NCBI RefSeq assembly: GCF_000708285.2
Contig: NZ_JAUG01000004.1
Coordinates: forward strand, 1-64,000
Source: Pedobacter borealis DSM 19626
GTDB taxonomy: Bacteria; Bacteroidota; Bacteroidia; Sphingobacteriales; Sphingobacteriaceae
Length of the DNA stretch: 64,000 bases
Direction of reading: 5' to 3'
Position 1 is the stretch's first letter. Every line of letters starts with the position of its first letter. The notes under the pieces were generated by a model. That model had not been told where the DNA came from, searched no databases, and worked only from the letters and a program-made list of their open reading frames with translations. Below are positions 9,311-16,837 of this stretch, in pieces. Position numbers and translations under genes: made by a program.

Positions 9311-10084
9311 ATGAACTCGCTTCCACTTGCCTACTTAATTCCTATTTTTCTAATTGCCCTTTATCTTATCCTTAAAAAAAAGAAGGTTACTGTTGAGCCT
9401 TTAACGGATGTAGACAAAAAGATACTGGATGACTATGTAGGGTTTTACCATAATCTCGATTCGACCGATAAGATGAGGTTTGAGCAGAAAGTGGCCGCGT
9501 TTTTCAGCACGGTTAAGATCGAAGCGGTGGGTTTAGAAATGACAACATTAGACGAATTGCTGATTGCCTCAAGTGCGGTTATCCCCATTTTTGGTTTTGA
9601 TGATTGGCAATACAAAAACTTAACCAGCGTTTTATTGTATCCGGATACTTTTAATAAAGATTTCCAGTTTGAAGGTAGCGAAAGGAATATTATGGGCATG
9701 GTAGGAACTGGTTATATGAATGGACAGATGATTTTATCACGTTCGGCCTTGCGACATGGTTTTTCTAAAAGTGCAGGGAAAGAAAATACGGCTATACACG
9801 AATTTGTGCACCTTTTGGATAAATCTGACGGCGCAACAGATGGTGTTCCAGAGAATTTAATTGCACATGAATATACTTTGCCCTGGATTAAGATGATGCA
9901 TGAAGAAATGGAAAAAATTGAAGACAATAAATCGGATATTAACCCTTATGCCATTACCAATCAGGCTGAATTTTTTGCTGTGGTTTCTGAATATTTCTTC
10001 GAAAAACCTGAACAGTTAAGGGAAAAACATCCGGAATTATATTTTCAGTTAAGCCGCATTTTTGCACAACAGCCTGCAGGTTAA
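9311..10084 (+). CDS. mtfA: MtfA-like zinc-dependent peptidase (M90 family)
   Basis: A 257-residue protein with one N-terminal transmembrane helix (about 3-22), then a soluble domain with the metallopeptidase motif HEFVH (163-167), followed by DKSDG and the NPYAITNQAEFFAVVSEYFF block typical of MtfA. E. coli MtfA binds the Mlc repressor and has aminopeptidase activity; the partner here is unknown. Short direct repeats resembling AATCTGTGNAATCCTT lie just before the ATG. The next gene starts 1 base after its stop codon. Confidence 0.88.
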   Translation: MNSLPLAYLIPIFLIALYLILKKKKVTVEPLTDVDKKILDDYVGFYHNLDSTDKMRFEQKVAAFFSTVKIEAVGLEMTTLDELLIASSAVIPIFGFDDWQYKNLTSVLLYPDTFNKDFQFEGSERNIMGMVGTGYMNGQMILSRSALRHGFSKSAGKENTAIHEFVHLLDKSDGATDGVPENLIAHEYTLPWIKMMHEEMEKIEDNKSDINPYAITNQAEFFAVVSEYFFEKPEQLREKHPELYFQLSRIFAQQPAG

Positions 10085-10085
10085 A

Positions 10086-10991
10086 ATGGTCAATTATCAA
10101 ATAAAAATAGTTACAATAATCATCTGGAGCCTGGTCTCTATAACTGCCTTTGCACAGAAAACCTATGTGTTAAGACAAAATTATCCAACGGGCTATAAGT
10201 ACGATTTCACACTTACTTCCGAACAGATCATTAACCAGAAAATTGCTGGCCGCGATGTACATTTAACCCAAAGCATTGGAACGGATTATACTTTTGATAT
10301 TACCGAAGGTCATAGCGGTGAAAAGGATGTGAAAGTAATATACAACAGAATTTTTATGAAATCTGTAGCAATGGGTAATACCATGACCCTTAAATCCGAT
10401 GATCAGGATAGTACCAAAAAGAATCCTTTTAGCGGCTTAAAAGGAGCTTCTTTTTATATGACTGTAGCCCCAAATGGTGCGATTAAAACAGTTGCTGGTA
10501 TTGATAAAATGCTCGATAATATGGCGGCCAGGATGACTAAGGATACCAGTCAGGTTAAACAGATTAAAAATGCTTTAAGTAAACAATTTAGCAACGAGGT
10601 GATAAAACAGACCATGGAATCGTCATTTAAAATTTACCCTGATAAACCCGTTAAAATAGGCGACAGCTGGACGGTTGATACCAAAATGCAGATGAGCATG
10701 CCGATTGAAACGATTACACAATACACATTGAAGGAAGTGAAAGATGGTATTGCTATTTTAAGCGTAAAAGGAACATTAGTCTCAAAAGGAAATTTTGAAG
10801 TGATGGGCAACAAAATGGAAACTGATTTACAAGGAACCAACTCGGGAGAAACCTCACTTGATATGAAAACTGGAATTGTACTTAACAGCCACCTCCGTGT
10901 TGAGCTGTATGGTAAAATGAAATCGATGGGGCAGGACATAGATTTCGAAATGCAAGGTATTAATAAAATTGTAGGGAAAGAGGTTAATTAA
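10086..10991 (+). CDS. Secreted DUF6263-like protein
   Basis: A 301-residue protein with a Sec signal peptide ending ITAFAQ (about residue 23), then a beta-rich body containing YPTGYKYDFTLTSEQ, GLKGASFYMTVAPNG and a DSW-containing block. It resembles periplasmic or secreted Bacteroidota proteins of the DUF6263 type, of unknown function. The ATG at 10086 is 1 base after the stop of the MtfA-like gene, and the signal peptide begins there, which decides the start. It is probably co-transcribed with that gene. Confidence 0.8.
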   Translation: MVNYQIKIVTIIIWSLVSITAFAQKTYVLRQNYPTGYKYDFTLTSEQIINQKIAGRDVHLTQSIGTDYTFDITEGHSGEKDVKVIYNRIFMKSVAMGNTMTLKSDDQDSTKKNPFSGLKGASFYMTVAPNGAIKTVAGIDKMLDNMAARMTKDTSQVKQIKNALSKQFSNEVIKQTMESSFKIYPDKPVKIGDSWTVDTKMQMSMPIETITQYTLKEVKDGIAILSVKGTLVSKGNFEVMGNKMETDLQGTNSGETSLDMKTGIVLNSHLRVELYGKMKSMGQDIDFEMQGINKIVGKEVN

Positions 10992-11013
10992 AAATTAAGT
11001 TCGGTATTCCTGC

Positions 11014-11085
11014 TGTCAGTCTGAGCCTGTCGAAGACCCTTAAAAAAATCACGAAAGATTTTCCTTCGACAAGCTCAGGATGACA
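11014..11085. repeat. REP-type inverted repeat (CTGAGCCTGTCGAAG family)
   Basis: TGTCAGTCTGAGCCTGTCGAAG faces CTTCGACAAGCTCAGGATGACA across about 28 bases (arms shown as two separate halves). It sits between convergent genes and could also end transcription. Related copies are at 12256-12327 and 41535-41604. Confidence 0.75.
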
Positions 11086-11110
11086 TCCTTCGTGATTTGA
11101 CTTCTTCGTA

Positions 11111-12097
11111 TTACAAACTACCAGTTAACGCCACCAAAAACTCCGTCGGAATCTCGATATGCGGAATATGGCCACAGGCATCAAATTCGATAATTTTAGC
11201 GCCGATAATTTTAGCTGCGGTCTGCTTTCCTAAAAGTTTATATTGCCCGTGTAAAGCCTGTTGATCTGGCGTAAGCAGGCCTTTGCCGACGATCGTTTTA
11301 TCTTCTTTTCCGATAAATAAAACAGTAGGTACCTTTAAGTTCTGAAATTCGTATACCACAGGCTGTTCATAAATCATGGTATAAGTTAACGCGGCAACTT
11401 TAGCCCAACGCGGGTAGTCGGAACTATTGGTTACCCCTCCCGCAATGCTCACCAGGTATTCGTATTCAGGTTTCCAATACGTAAAGTAAGAGCCCTGGTA
11501 ATATTTACGAACACTTTCTGCTGTGGTTTTAAGTTCCGTTTGGTACTGCTGCGCTGTGGTGATATAAGGAATGAAAGTTTTATAATCTTCTAATCCGATT
11601 GGATTTTCGAGCAAAAGTTTTTCAGTCGTTTCCGGATACATCAAAGCAAAACGTGTAGCCAGCATACCGCCCATACTATGACCTAAAACTACGGTTTTTT
11701 GAACGCCTAACGTATCTAGTAGTCGTTTATTCCAGCTAGCCATTTGGTGGAAACTGTAATGAATAAATGCTTTTGATGATTTACCAAAACCAATTTGATC
11801 AGGTACGATAACCCGGTAACCGATATTGGTTAGGGCTTTAATTACGTTGCCCCAGTAATAACCACCGAAATTTTTTCCATGGAAAAGGATTGCTGTTTTT
11901 CCGTTGGCTGCTGCGGTGGGCGCAACATCCATATAGGCCATTTTAATATCTTGCCCTTCGGTATTGATAGGAAAATATTTAACCGGATATGGGTATTTAA
12001 CGTTATCAAGGGTGATAGATAGGGTGTCTATTTTTTGTGCATGTACATGGCTAAAAACGAACAGGCTGAGGGCAAATAAAAGAAAAAATCTCTTCAT
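11111..12097 (-). CDS. Secreted alpha/beta hydrolase
   Basis: A 328-residue protein with a signal peptide (MKRFFLLFALSLFVFSHVHA) and an alpha/beta hydrolase fold. The oxyanion region is FHGKNFGGYYW, the nucleophile elbow is GHSMGG, a DQIGFGKS strand precedes it, the acid is probably in GKEDKT and the catalytic His is in CGHIPHIE. It is likely periplasmic and acts on an ester or similar substrate that cannot be named. It is monocistronic and converges on the DUF6263-like gene. Confidence 0.92.
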   Translation of the reverse strand: MKRFFLLFALSLFVFSHVHAQKIDTLSITLDNVKYPYPVKYFPINTEGQDIKMAYMDVAPTAAANGKTAILFHGKNFGGYYWGNVIKALTNIGYRVIVPDQIGFGKSSKAFIHYSFHQMASWNKRLLDTLGVQKTVVLGHSMGGMLATRFALMYPETTEKLLLENPIGLEDYKTFIPYITTAQQYQTELKTTAESVRKYYQGSYFTYWKPEYEYLVSIAGGVTNSSDYPRWAKVAALTYTMIYEQPVVYEFQNLKVPTVLFIGKEDKTIVGKGLLTPDQQALHGQYKLLGKQTAAKIIGAKIIEFDACGHIPHIEIPTEFLVALTGSL

Positions 12098-12255
12098 AAT
12101 GGGGGTAATGATGTAAAACTAAAAAGCTAATCGGCCCAAGTTAAACTTTTGCCAATTAGTTAGCTTAAAAATCATGCCCTTTTTAAATAACGAGAATAAA
12201 AGATGTTTGTAAATACATTAAATCGTAAAAAAACGAGTGTATCATAAAATAGAGT

Positions 12256-12327
12256 TGTCATCCTGAGCTTGTCGAAGGAACTGTTTAAATGCTTTTGATA
12301 AAGCGTTTCGACAAGCTCAACGTGACA
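12256..12327. repeat. REP-type inverted repeat (CTGAGCTTGTCGAAG family)
   Basis: TGTCATCCTGAGCTTGTCGAA faces TTCGACAAGCTCAACGTGACA. It is preceded by GTGTATCATAAA, the same flank seen at the end of the MITE-like copy at 41488, which links the two copies as one family. Confidence 0.75.
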
Positions 12328-12364
12328 GGGCTTGAATTTAACCTATAGTATAGCTTCATTAAAA

Positions 12365-13198
12365 TTATTTCTTAAACATTTGCTTTAAGTATTTTACAGG
12401 CATTTGAACTTTTGTTTTATCCGAAAAGTCACCTGAAATATTGTTAATCATAACATTTTCTAGCGTAATTTCAGACGTATTGAAGGTGTTGATTGTTAGA
12501 TTGTCAATGCTGTTCTTTTGATCTCCTTTAATGTCAACTGATGAATCTTTACAGTTGATATTAAGGTTTTTATAAGAACTGTTAGATGAATAAAAAGACG
12601 CGCTATCAAGATTTACATTCAATTGTTTGATGTCTGTTTGATTAATTACTCTCGTAATTTTCTCATTTACGCTAAATGTTATCGGCGTGCCAAGGCTTAG
12701 CGAGCCAGATCTTTTCATATTAATGCTTAATGTATCCGCTCTTGCTGTTAGAACTACGCTCGAAAGATTATTTAGGTTAAGTGCATGAATATTTGGGCTA
12801 TAAACTACTATAACAATGGTGTCGCCTGTATGGGATCCATCAAGTTTGTCATCAAAATCGATTTGTAATACACCGCTGTTGTCTACATTAAATTTAATAT
12901 CATCCTTAATATCTTCCGGTACTTTTACTCCGTACATTTCACTTTCAATGAAATGTAATTCTAGAAATACTCTTTTTCCATTATTGATGTTAATAGTGCT
13001 AAATTTGGTTTTTATGGGTATTGAAGCCCTATTTGCTGTTTTCTTTTCAAAAGGTTCTGAGTTCGCTACTTGAGTGTCTACAAAGCTCCCACTGGTAGAT
13101 GCAACATAGTTCATTTTAATATTTACAGCTACAACTATAATCGGTATAACAATTAATAGTACCGCCAGGCTAATTAATAATTTATTGCTTGTTTTCAT
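12365..13198 (-). CDS. GIN/DUF2807-like beta-helix protein, membrane-anchored
   Basis: A 277-residue protein with one N-terminal transmembrane or signal-anchor helix (about 7-27), followed by a repetitive beta-rich body full of short N/S/D turns (NLNNLSSVVL, LNINCKDSSVDIKG). This is the look of the putative adhesin GIN domain. It ends the operon ABC ATPase - permease - GntR - this gene and starts 4 bases after the GntR gene, so it is probably part of the same envelope-related response. Function unknown. Confidence 0.78.
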   Translation of the reverse strand: MKTSNKLLISLAVLLIVIPIIVVAVNIKMNYVASTSGSFVDTQVANSEPFEKKTANRASIPIKTKFSTININNGKRVFLELHFIESEMYGVKVPEDIKDDIKFNVDNSGVLQIDFDDKLDGSHTGDTIVIVVYSPNIHALNLNNLSSVVLTARADTLSINMKRSGSLSLGTPITFSVNEKITRVINQTDIKQLNVNLDSASFYSSNSSYKNLNINCKDSSVDIKGDQKNSIDNLTINTFNTSEITLENVMINNISGDFSDKTKVQMPVKYLKQMFKK

Positions 13199-13202
13199 GT
13201 TT

Positions 13203-13577
13203 TTAAGCGTTAAAATTTTCTTTTACAAATGTTTCGTATTTGCTTTTCAGTTCATCAAAACCAATATTTAATAAATAGATGTTCCTGAATACTACGGGAA
13301 GCTCATCTATAATGAACTGCTGTTTTCTGTAGTTTCTTACATTATCCATTGCCGCTTCATCTACAAAAAAACCAATTCCTCTTTTATTGTTAATGATGTT
13401 CTTGTTTTGTAGCAGCTCGTAGGTGCGCATTACCGTATTAGGGTTTACTTCCATTTCTACAGCCAGTTCCCGCACCGAAGGAACTTTCTCATCGGCTTTC
13501 CATTTTCCGAGCAAGATATGTTCGCAAACATATTCTGCTATTTGAAGGTATATTGCCTTGTTATCTCTAAATTCCAT
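13203..13577 (-). CDS. GntR family (YtrA-type) transcriptional regulator
   Basis: A 124-residue regulator with only a winged helix (IYLQIAEYVCEHILLGKWKADEKVPS, then VRELAVEMEVNPNTVMRTYELL) and a short C-terminal helical tail. It lacks the large effector domain of FadR/HutC types. YtrA-type GntR proteins usually repress the ABC operon that contains them. That fits this arrangement and the palindromes at 15252-15279, upstream of the first gene of the operon. Confidence 0.93.
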   Translation of the reverse strand: MEFRDNKAIYLQIAEYVCEHILLGKWKADEKVPSVRELAVEMEVNPNTVMRTYELLQNKNIINNKRGIGFFVDEAAMDNVRNYRKQQFIIDELPVVFRNIYLLNIGFDELKSKYETFVKENFNA

Positions 13578-13594
13578 ATCTATACCTTTTAAAA

Positions 13595-14413
13595 TTAAAC
13601 CTCTTTTTCTTTAAGACGGATGTAAGTAATCGTCCAGATAATTAAAGTGATGATGCTCGTTACCAATAAAATTGTTAGCAAAACCCAGTCTTTGTCCTCT
13701 TTTCTAAAATGATGATGATTAGCAACTTTACCCTCCATTAACCATATCGAAAGTTTAACTACCAGGTAAGATGCCAGGCCAATAAAAACCATTACAGATA
13801 GTGCTGTTTTAATATAGTGAAAGCGGTTAAAGTAGACAGATCCTAAAAGGAACACGCTGGTAATAAGAAAGGGGAAAGCAAAAAAGTAGCTGCAATATTT
13901 TCTATAGCCTTCATCATTAAATACCTGATAAGTAATCGTTTCAACTTCTCTAATAGCCCCGTTTTTTGGCAAAAGGCCTTTAAAGGCGTCAAGGTGACCG
14001 TTCAGGTATTTTACAAAGGCCAAGTCTGTTAAATAAAAGATCAACAGGTAGCTAAACAAACTTATTATTGCAGTATAAACTACGCCTGCCAGAAATTTTT
14101 CGCATACTGAAGCGGGTGTCATCAACTCTAAAATTGCCCTCGATTTCTGTCCCAGGATATTAAAATAGCTACTGGCTACGATACTGATAAAAACAAATCC
14201 CAAAATCAGGAAAAGAGGATAGCGGAAACGCATATCGAGGTTGCCGTCGTAGTCAAAATTATTGTCTTTAAGTGGCGATGGTATATTATAGCTATAAAAT
14301 CCCACTACAATTCCCAATAACACCACTAGACTGATCAGGTAAATCTTGCCAAAATCGAGCCACTGTCTTCTAAGCAATAAGCCAAATCGATTAATATTAA
14401 ATGTGTTGTTCAT
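13595..14413 (-). CDS. ABC-2-like membrane permease of the GntR operon
   Basis: A 272-residue protein with about six hydrophobic segments and no catalytic motif. It lies 3 bases downstream of the ABC ATPase gene and 17 bases upstream of the GntR gene. The position makes it the membrane half of that transporter. The substrate is unknown; in related YtrA-regulated systems the transporter often concerns cell-envelope stress. Confidence 0.85.
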   Translation of the reverse strand: MNNTFNINRFGLLLRRQWLDFGKIYLISLVVLLGIVVGFYSYNIPSPLKDNNFDYDGNLDMRFRYPLFLILGFVFISIVASSYFNILGQKSRAILELMTPASVCEKFLAGVVYTAIISLFSYLLIFYLTDLAFVKYLNGHLDAFKGLLPKNGAIREVETITYQVFNDEGYRKYCSYFFAFPFLITSVFLLGSVYFNRFHYIKTALSVMVFIGLASYLVVKLSIWLMEGKVANHHHFRKEDKDWVLLTILLVTSIITLIIWTITYIRLKEKEV

Positions 14414-14416
14414 CGC

Positions 14417-15244
14417 TTAACTGAATAAAGGTTTAAATTTGATTTTTTCGGCAAGTATAGCATTGAAAAGAAGTTCCATATCTAATTTGCTTTCTTCTTG
14501 ATGATAGTTTGGCATAACAGCATTATAACCAGAGAGTGATGCCTCCGCGTAGATGATGCTATCATCGATTTCTTTAACTTTCTTGAAGGTTAACTTGGCT
14601 GTAATTTCTTCTACCGAAGCTTTAAGCGCAACGTCATTTTCGTCAAGCATAATCACCGTGTCGATCAAATTGTCCAAATCCCTAACCTGGTGCGTAGAGA
14701 TAATGATACAACGTTCATCTGTCATAGCAGAAGCCATAATTTTTCTGAACTGTGCCTTTGATGGAATGTCTAAACCGTTAGTCGGCTCATCCATAATTAC
14801 CAGTTTGGCTTGTGTAGCCAGTCCAAAGGCGATAATTACTTTTTTCTTCTGGCCATAGCTCATGTTGATGAGTTTCTGTTCAACCGGAATATCAAATTCC
14901 TTAATCAGATCGGTAAAATACTGGTTATCGAAATTTTTGTAAAATGGAGCATTTGCTTTTAAATAGGCATCTATTTTTACCGATGGCAAATAAAATTCTT
15001 CTGGTATAAAACAGATCTGCTCTAATAGTGCGGGCTGTCTTTTGGCAGGATTAAAGCCCATTACATCCAAGGTGCCGCTCTGTGCATACACCAAACCAGC
15101 CAGGTTTTTTAATAAGCTCGATTTACCAGCTCCATTTTTTCCAAGCAAACCGTAAATATGACCATTGCTTAAGCGCATGCTCATATTTTTAAATAATGGC
15201 TTATGCTTGCTGTAGCCAAAATTAAGATTGTTAATATTTATCAT
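14417..15244 (-). CDS. ABC transporter ATP-binding protein
   Basis: A 275-residue ABC ATPase with Walker A GKNGAGKS (35-42), signature MSYGQKKK, Walker B LVIMDEPTNGLD and switch His in ISTHQ. The ATG at 15244 is used because MININNLNFGY is the natural domain start and because an upstream in-frame ATG at 15301 would place the operator palindromes inside the coding region. First gene of a four-gene operon with permease, GntR regulator and beta-helix protein. Confidence 0.93.
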   Translation of the reverse strand: MININNLNFGYSKHKPLFKNMSMRLSNGHIYGLLGKNGAGKSSLLKNLAGLVYAQSGTLDVMGFNPAKRQPALLEQICFIPEEFYLPSVKIDAYLKANAPFYKNFDNQYFTDLIKEFDIPVEQKLINMSYGQKKKVIIAFGLATQAKLVIMDEPTNGLDIPSKAQFRKIMASAMTDERCIIISTHQVRDLDNLIDTVIMLDENDVALKASVEEITAKLTFKKVKEIDDSIIYAEASLSGYNAVMPNYHQEESKLDMELLFNAILAEKIKFKPLFS

Positions 15245-15251
15245 ATCTACT

Positions 15252-15279
15252 GTATTAGTTAAATAATACACTAGTGTAT
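15252..15279 (-). promoter_or_regulatory. Candidate operator of the GntR/YtrA-type regulator
   Basis: Two overlapping palindromes lie just upstream of the ABC operon: the perfect 14-mer ATACACTAGTGTAT (15266-15279) and GTATTA-N6-TAATAC (15252-15269). They begin 7 bases before the start codon. AGTGTA/TACACT half-sites are typical for YtrA-type repressors, and the operon encodes one, so autoregulation is likely. Confidence 0.65.
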
Positions 15280-15438
15280 GGTGTTGTTTGATAATTTCCA
15301 AATTTTTGTAGAAAAAAGTTTAACGGTAAGCGAATAGCGGTTGGCGTTTTCAGGCCCGTAACTCCGCGCTCTCCGCCACCGGAAGGTAAAATATCAGTCT
15401 AATAATTGTTGCATTAAAACATCCTTAGCTGGAGATTG

Positions 15439-15446
15439 TATGTTTG
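15439..15446 (+). promoter_or_regulatory. -7 element of the old-yellow-enzyme gene
   Basis: TATGTTTG matches TAnnTTTG exactly and leaves a leader of about 16-20 bases before the ATG at 15468. No clear -33 partner is visible. Confidence 0.45.
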
Positions 15447-15467
15447 TGGAAAAGCAAATCACACGAT

Positions 15468-16547
15468 ATGTCTAAATTATTTTCTCCTTTTACCATAAAG
15501 GATGTAATCTTAAAAAATAGAATTGTTATTTCGCCAATGTGCCAGTATTCTGCTGTTGATGGTTTTGCAACCGATTGGCATTTGGTGCATTTAGGAAGCC
15601 GTGCCGTTGGTGGTGCAGGTTTAATTATCCAGGAAGCTTCTGCAGTAACTGCCGATGGAAGAATTACCTATGCCGATTTGGGCATCTGGAAAGATGAACA
15701 TGTAGTTAAATTAAAACAGATTGTTTCGTTTATCCATGATAATGGGGCAATTGCAGGCATCCAACTGGCACATGCAGGTAGAAAAGCCAGCTGTGAAGTG
15801 CCCTGGAAAGGTGGCGAACAAATTGCCGCTGGTGAAAATAGCTGGAAACCAGTTGCGCCATCTCCAATTTCTTTTAAGCCAGGACAGGTTGAACCACATG
15901 AATTAACGATATCAGAAATTCAGGATATTGTTTTTGCTTTCCGGGCAGCTGCTAAACGTGCATTGGATGCAGGCTATAAAGTTGTAGAAATACATGCTGC
16001 ACACGGTTATTTACTGCATCAGTTTTTTAGTCCGCTGAGCAATAAACGTACAGATGTTTATGGCGGAAGTTTCGAAAACCGGATCCGTTTGGTCATCGAT
16101 GTCGTGGAAGCCGTACAATCGGTATGGCCGGAAAACTTGCCTTTATTTGTTCGTATCTCGGCAACAGACTGGACAGAAGGCGGCTGGAATGAGCATGATT
16201 CGCTACAACTGGTTGCAGTTTTAAAAGATCGTGGCGTCGATTTGATAGATACCTCATCAGGCGGAAATGTGCCTGATGCTTTTATCCCTGCAGGACCAAA
16301 TTACCAGGTTCCTTTTGCTGATAAGATCAGAAATGAAATTGGCATTTATACAGGTGCAGTAGGCGTAATTGTAGAGGCACAGCAGGCGGAAGAAATTTTA
16401 GAACAAGGCAAAGCTGATTTGATTTTTATTGCCCGCGAATCGTTACGTGATGCTTATTTTCCTACACATGCGGCGCAAGTGCTTGGCGATGATACCGAAT
16501 GGCCAAACCAGTATGTTAGGGCTAAGAGGGAAACGTTTAAAAAGTGA
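15468..16547 (+). CDS. NADH:flavin oxidoreductase, YqjM/NamA-type old yellow enzyme
   Basis: A 359-residue TIM-barrel FMN enzyme that reduces activated C=C bonds. The N-terminal SPMCQYS places the YqjM-type regulatory Cys near residue 26. HAGRKAS, HAAHGYLLHQFFSP and DVYGGSFENR are family landmarks for flavin and substrate binding, and the C-terminal GKADLIFIARESLRDAYF completes the barrel. The ATG at 15468 fits the family start. A TATGTTTG promoter-like element lies at 15439-15446. It is a single gene. Confidence 0.93.
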   Translation: MSKLFSPFTIKDVILKNRIVISPMCQYSAVDGFATDWHLVHLGSRAVGGAGLIIQEASAVTADGRITYADLGIWKDEHVVKLKQIVSFIHDNGAIAGIQLAHAGRKASCEVPWKGGEQIAAGENSWKPVAPSPISFKPGQVEPHELTISEIQDIVFAFRAAAKRALDAGYKVVEIHAAHGYLLHQFFSPLSNKRTDVYGGSFENRIRLVIDVVEAVQSVWPENLPLFVRISATDWTEGGWNEHDSLQLVAVLKDRGVDLIDTSSGGNVPDAFIPAGPNYQVPFADKIRNEIGIYTGAVGVIVEAQQAEEILEQGKADLIFIARESLRDAYFPTHAAQVLGDDTEWPNQYVRAKRETFKK

Positions 16548-16570
16548 CAGCGATAATAAACCGCCATAAA

Positions 16571-16714
16571 TCGTCATTTCGACTGAAGCCTACCGATTTT
16601 TCATCGGTTGCGTAACGGAGAAATCTTTAATTTTTTTAATAAACATGGTTTAAAGATCTCTCCTCCGAAGGAGTTCCTTTGGAACACTCCGCGTTGCTTC
16701 GGTCGAGATGACGA
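16571..16714. repeat. Long imperfect inverted repeat (BIME-like)
   Basis: CGTCATTTCGACTGAAGC and GGAGAAATCTTTAA on the left face TTAAAGATCTCTCC and GCTTCGGTCGAGATGACG on the right. The interval lies between convergent genes. A half copy (AGATCTCTCCATTTCGC...GAGATGACGAC) is found near 51392-51430. Confidence 0.7.
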
Positions 16715-16837
16715 CCTTTCTATTGGAACCCCTCAATCATAGCGAAATGACGATTAATCTTAGATATACTTAAACAAAAAGCGGAGTGATCTTATTGATC
16801 AACCCCTCTTTTTGTCTGTAAATGGTGTTCGTGAGTT

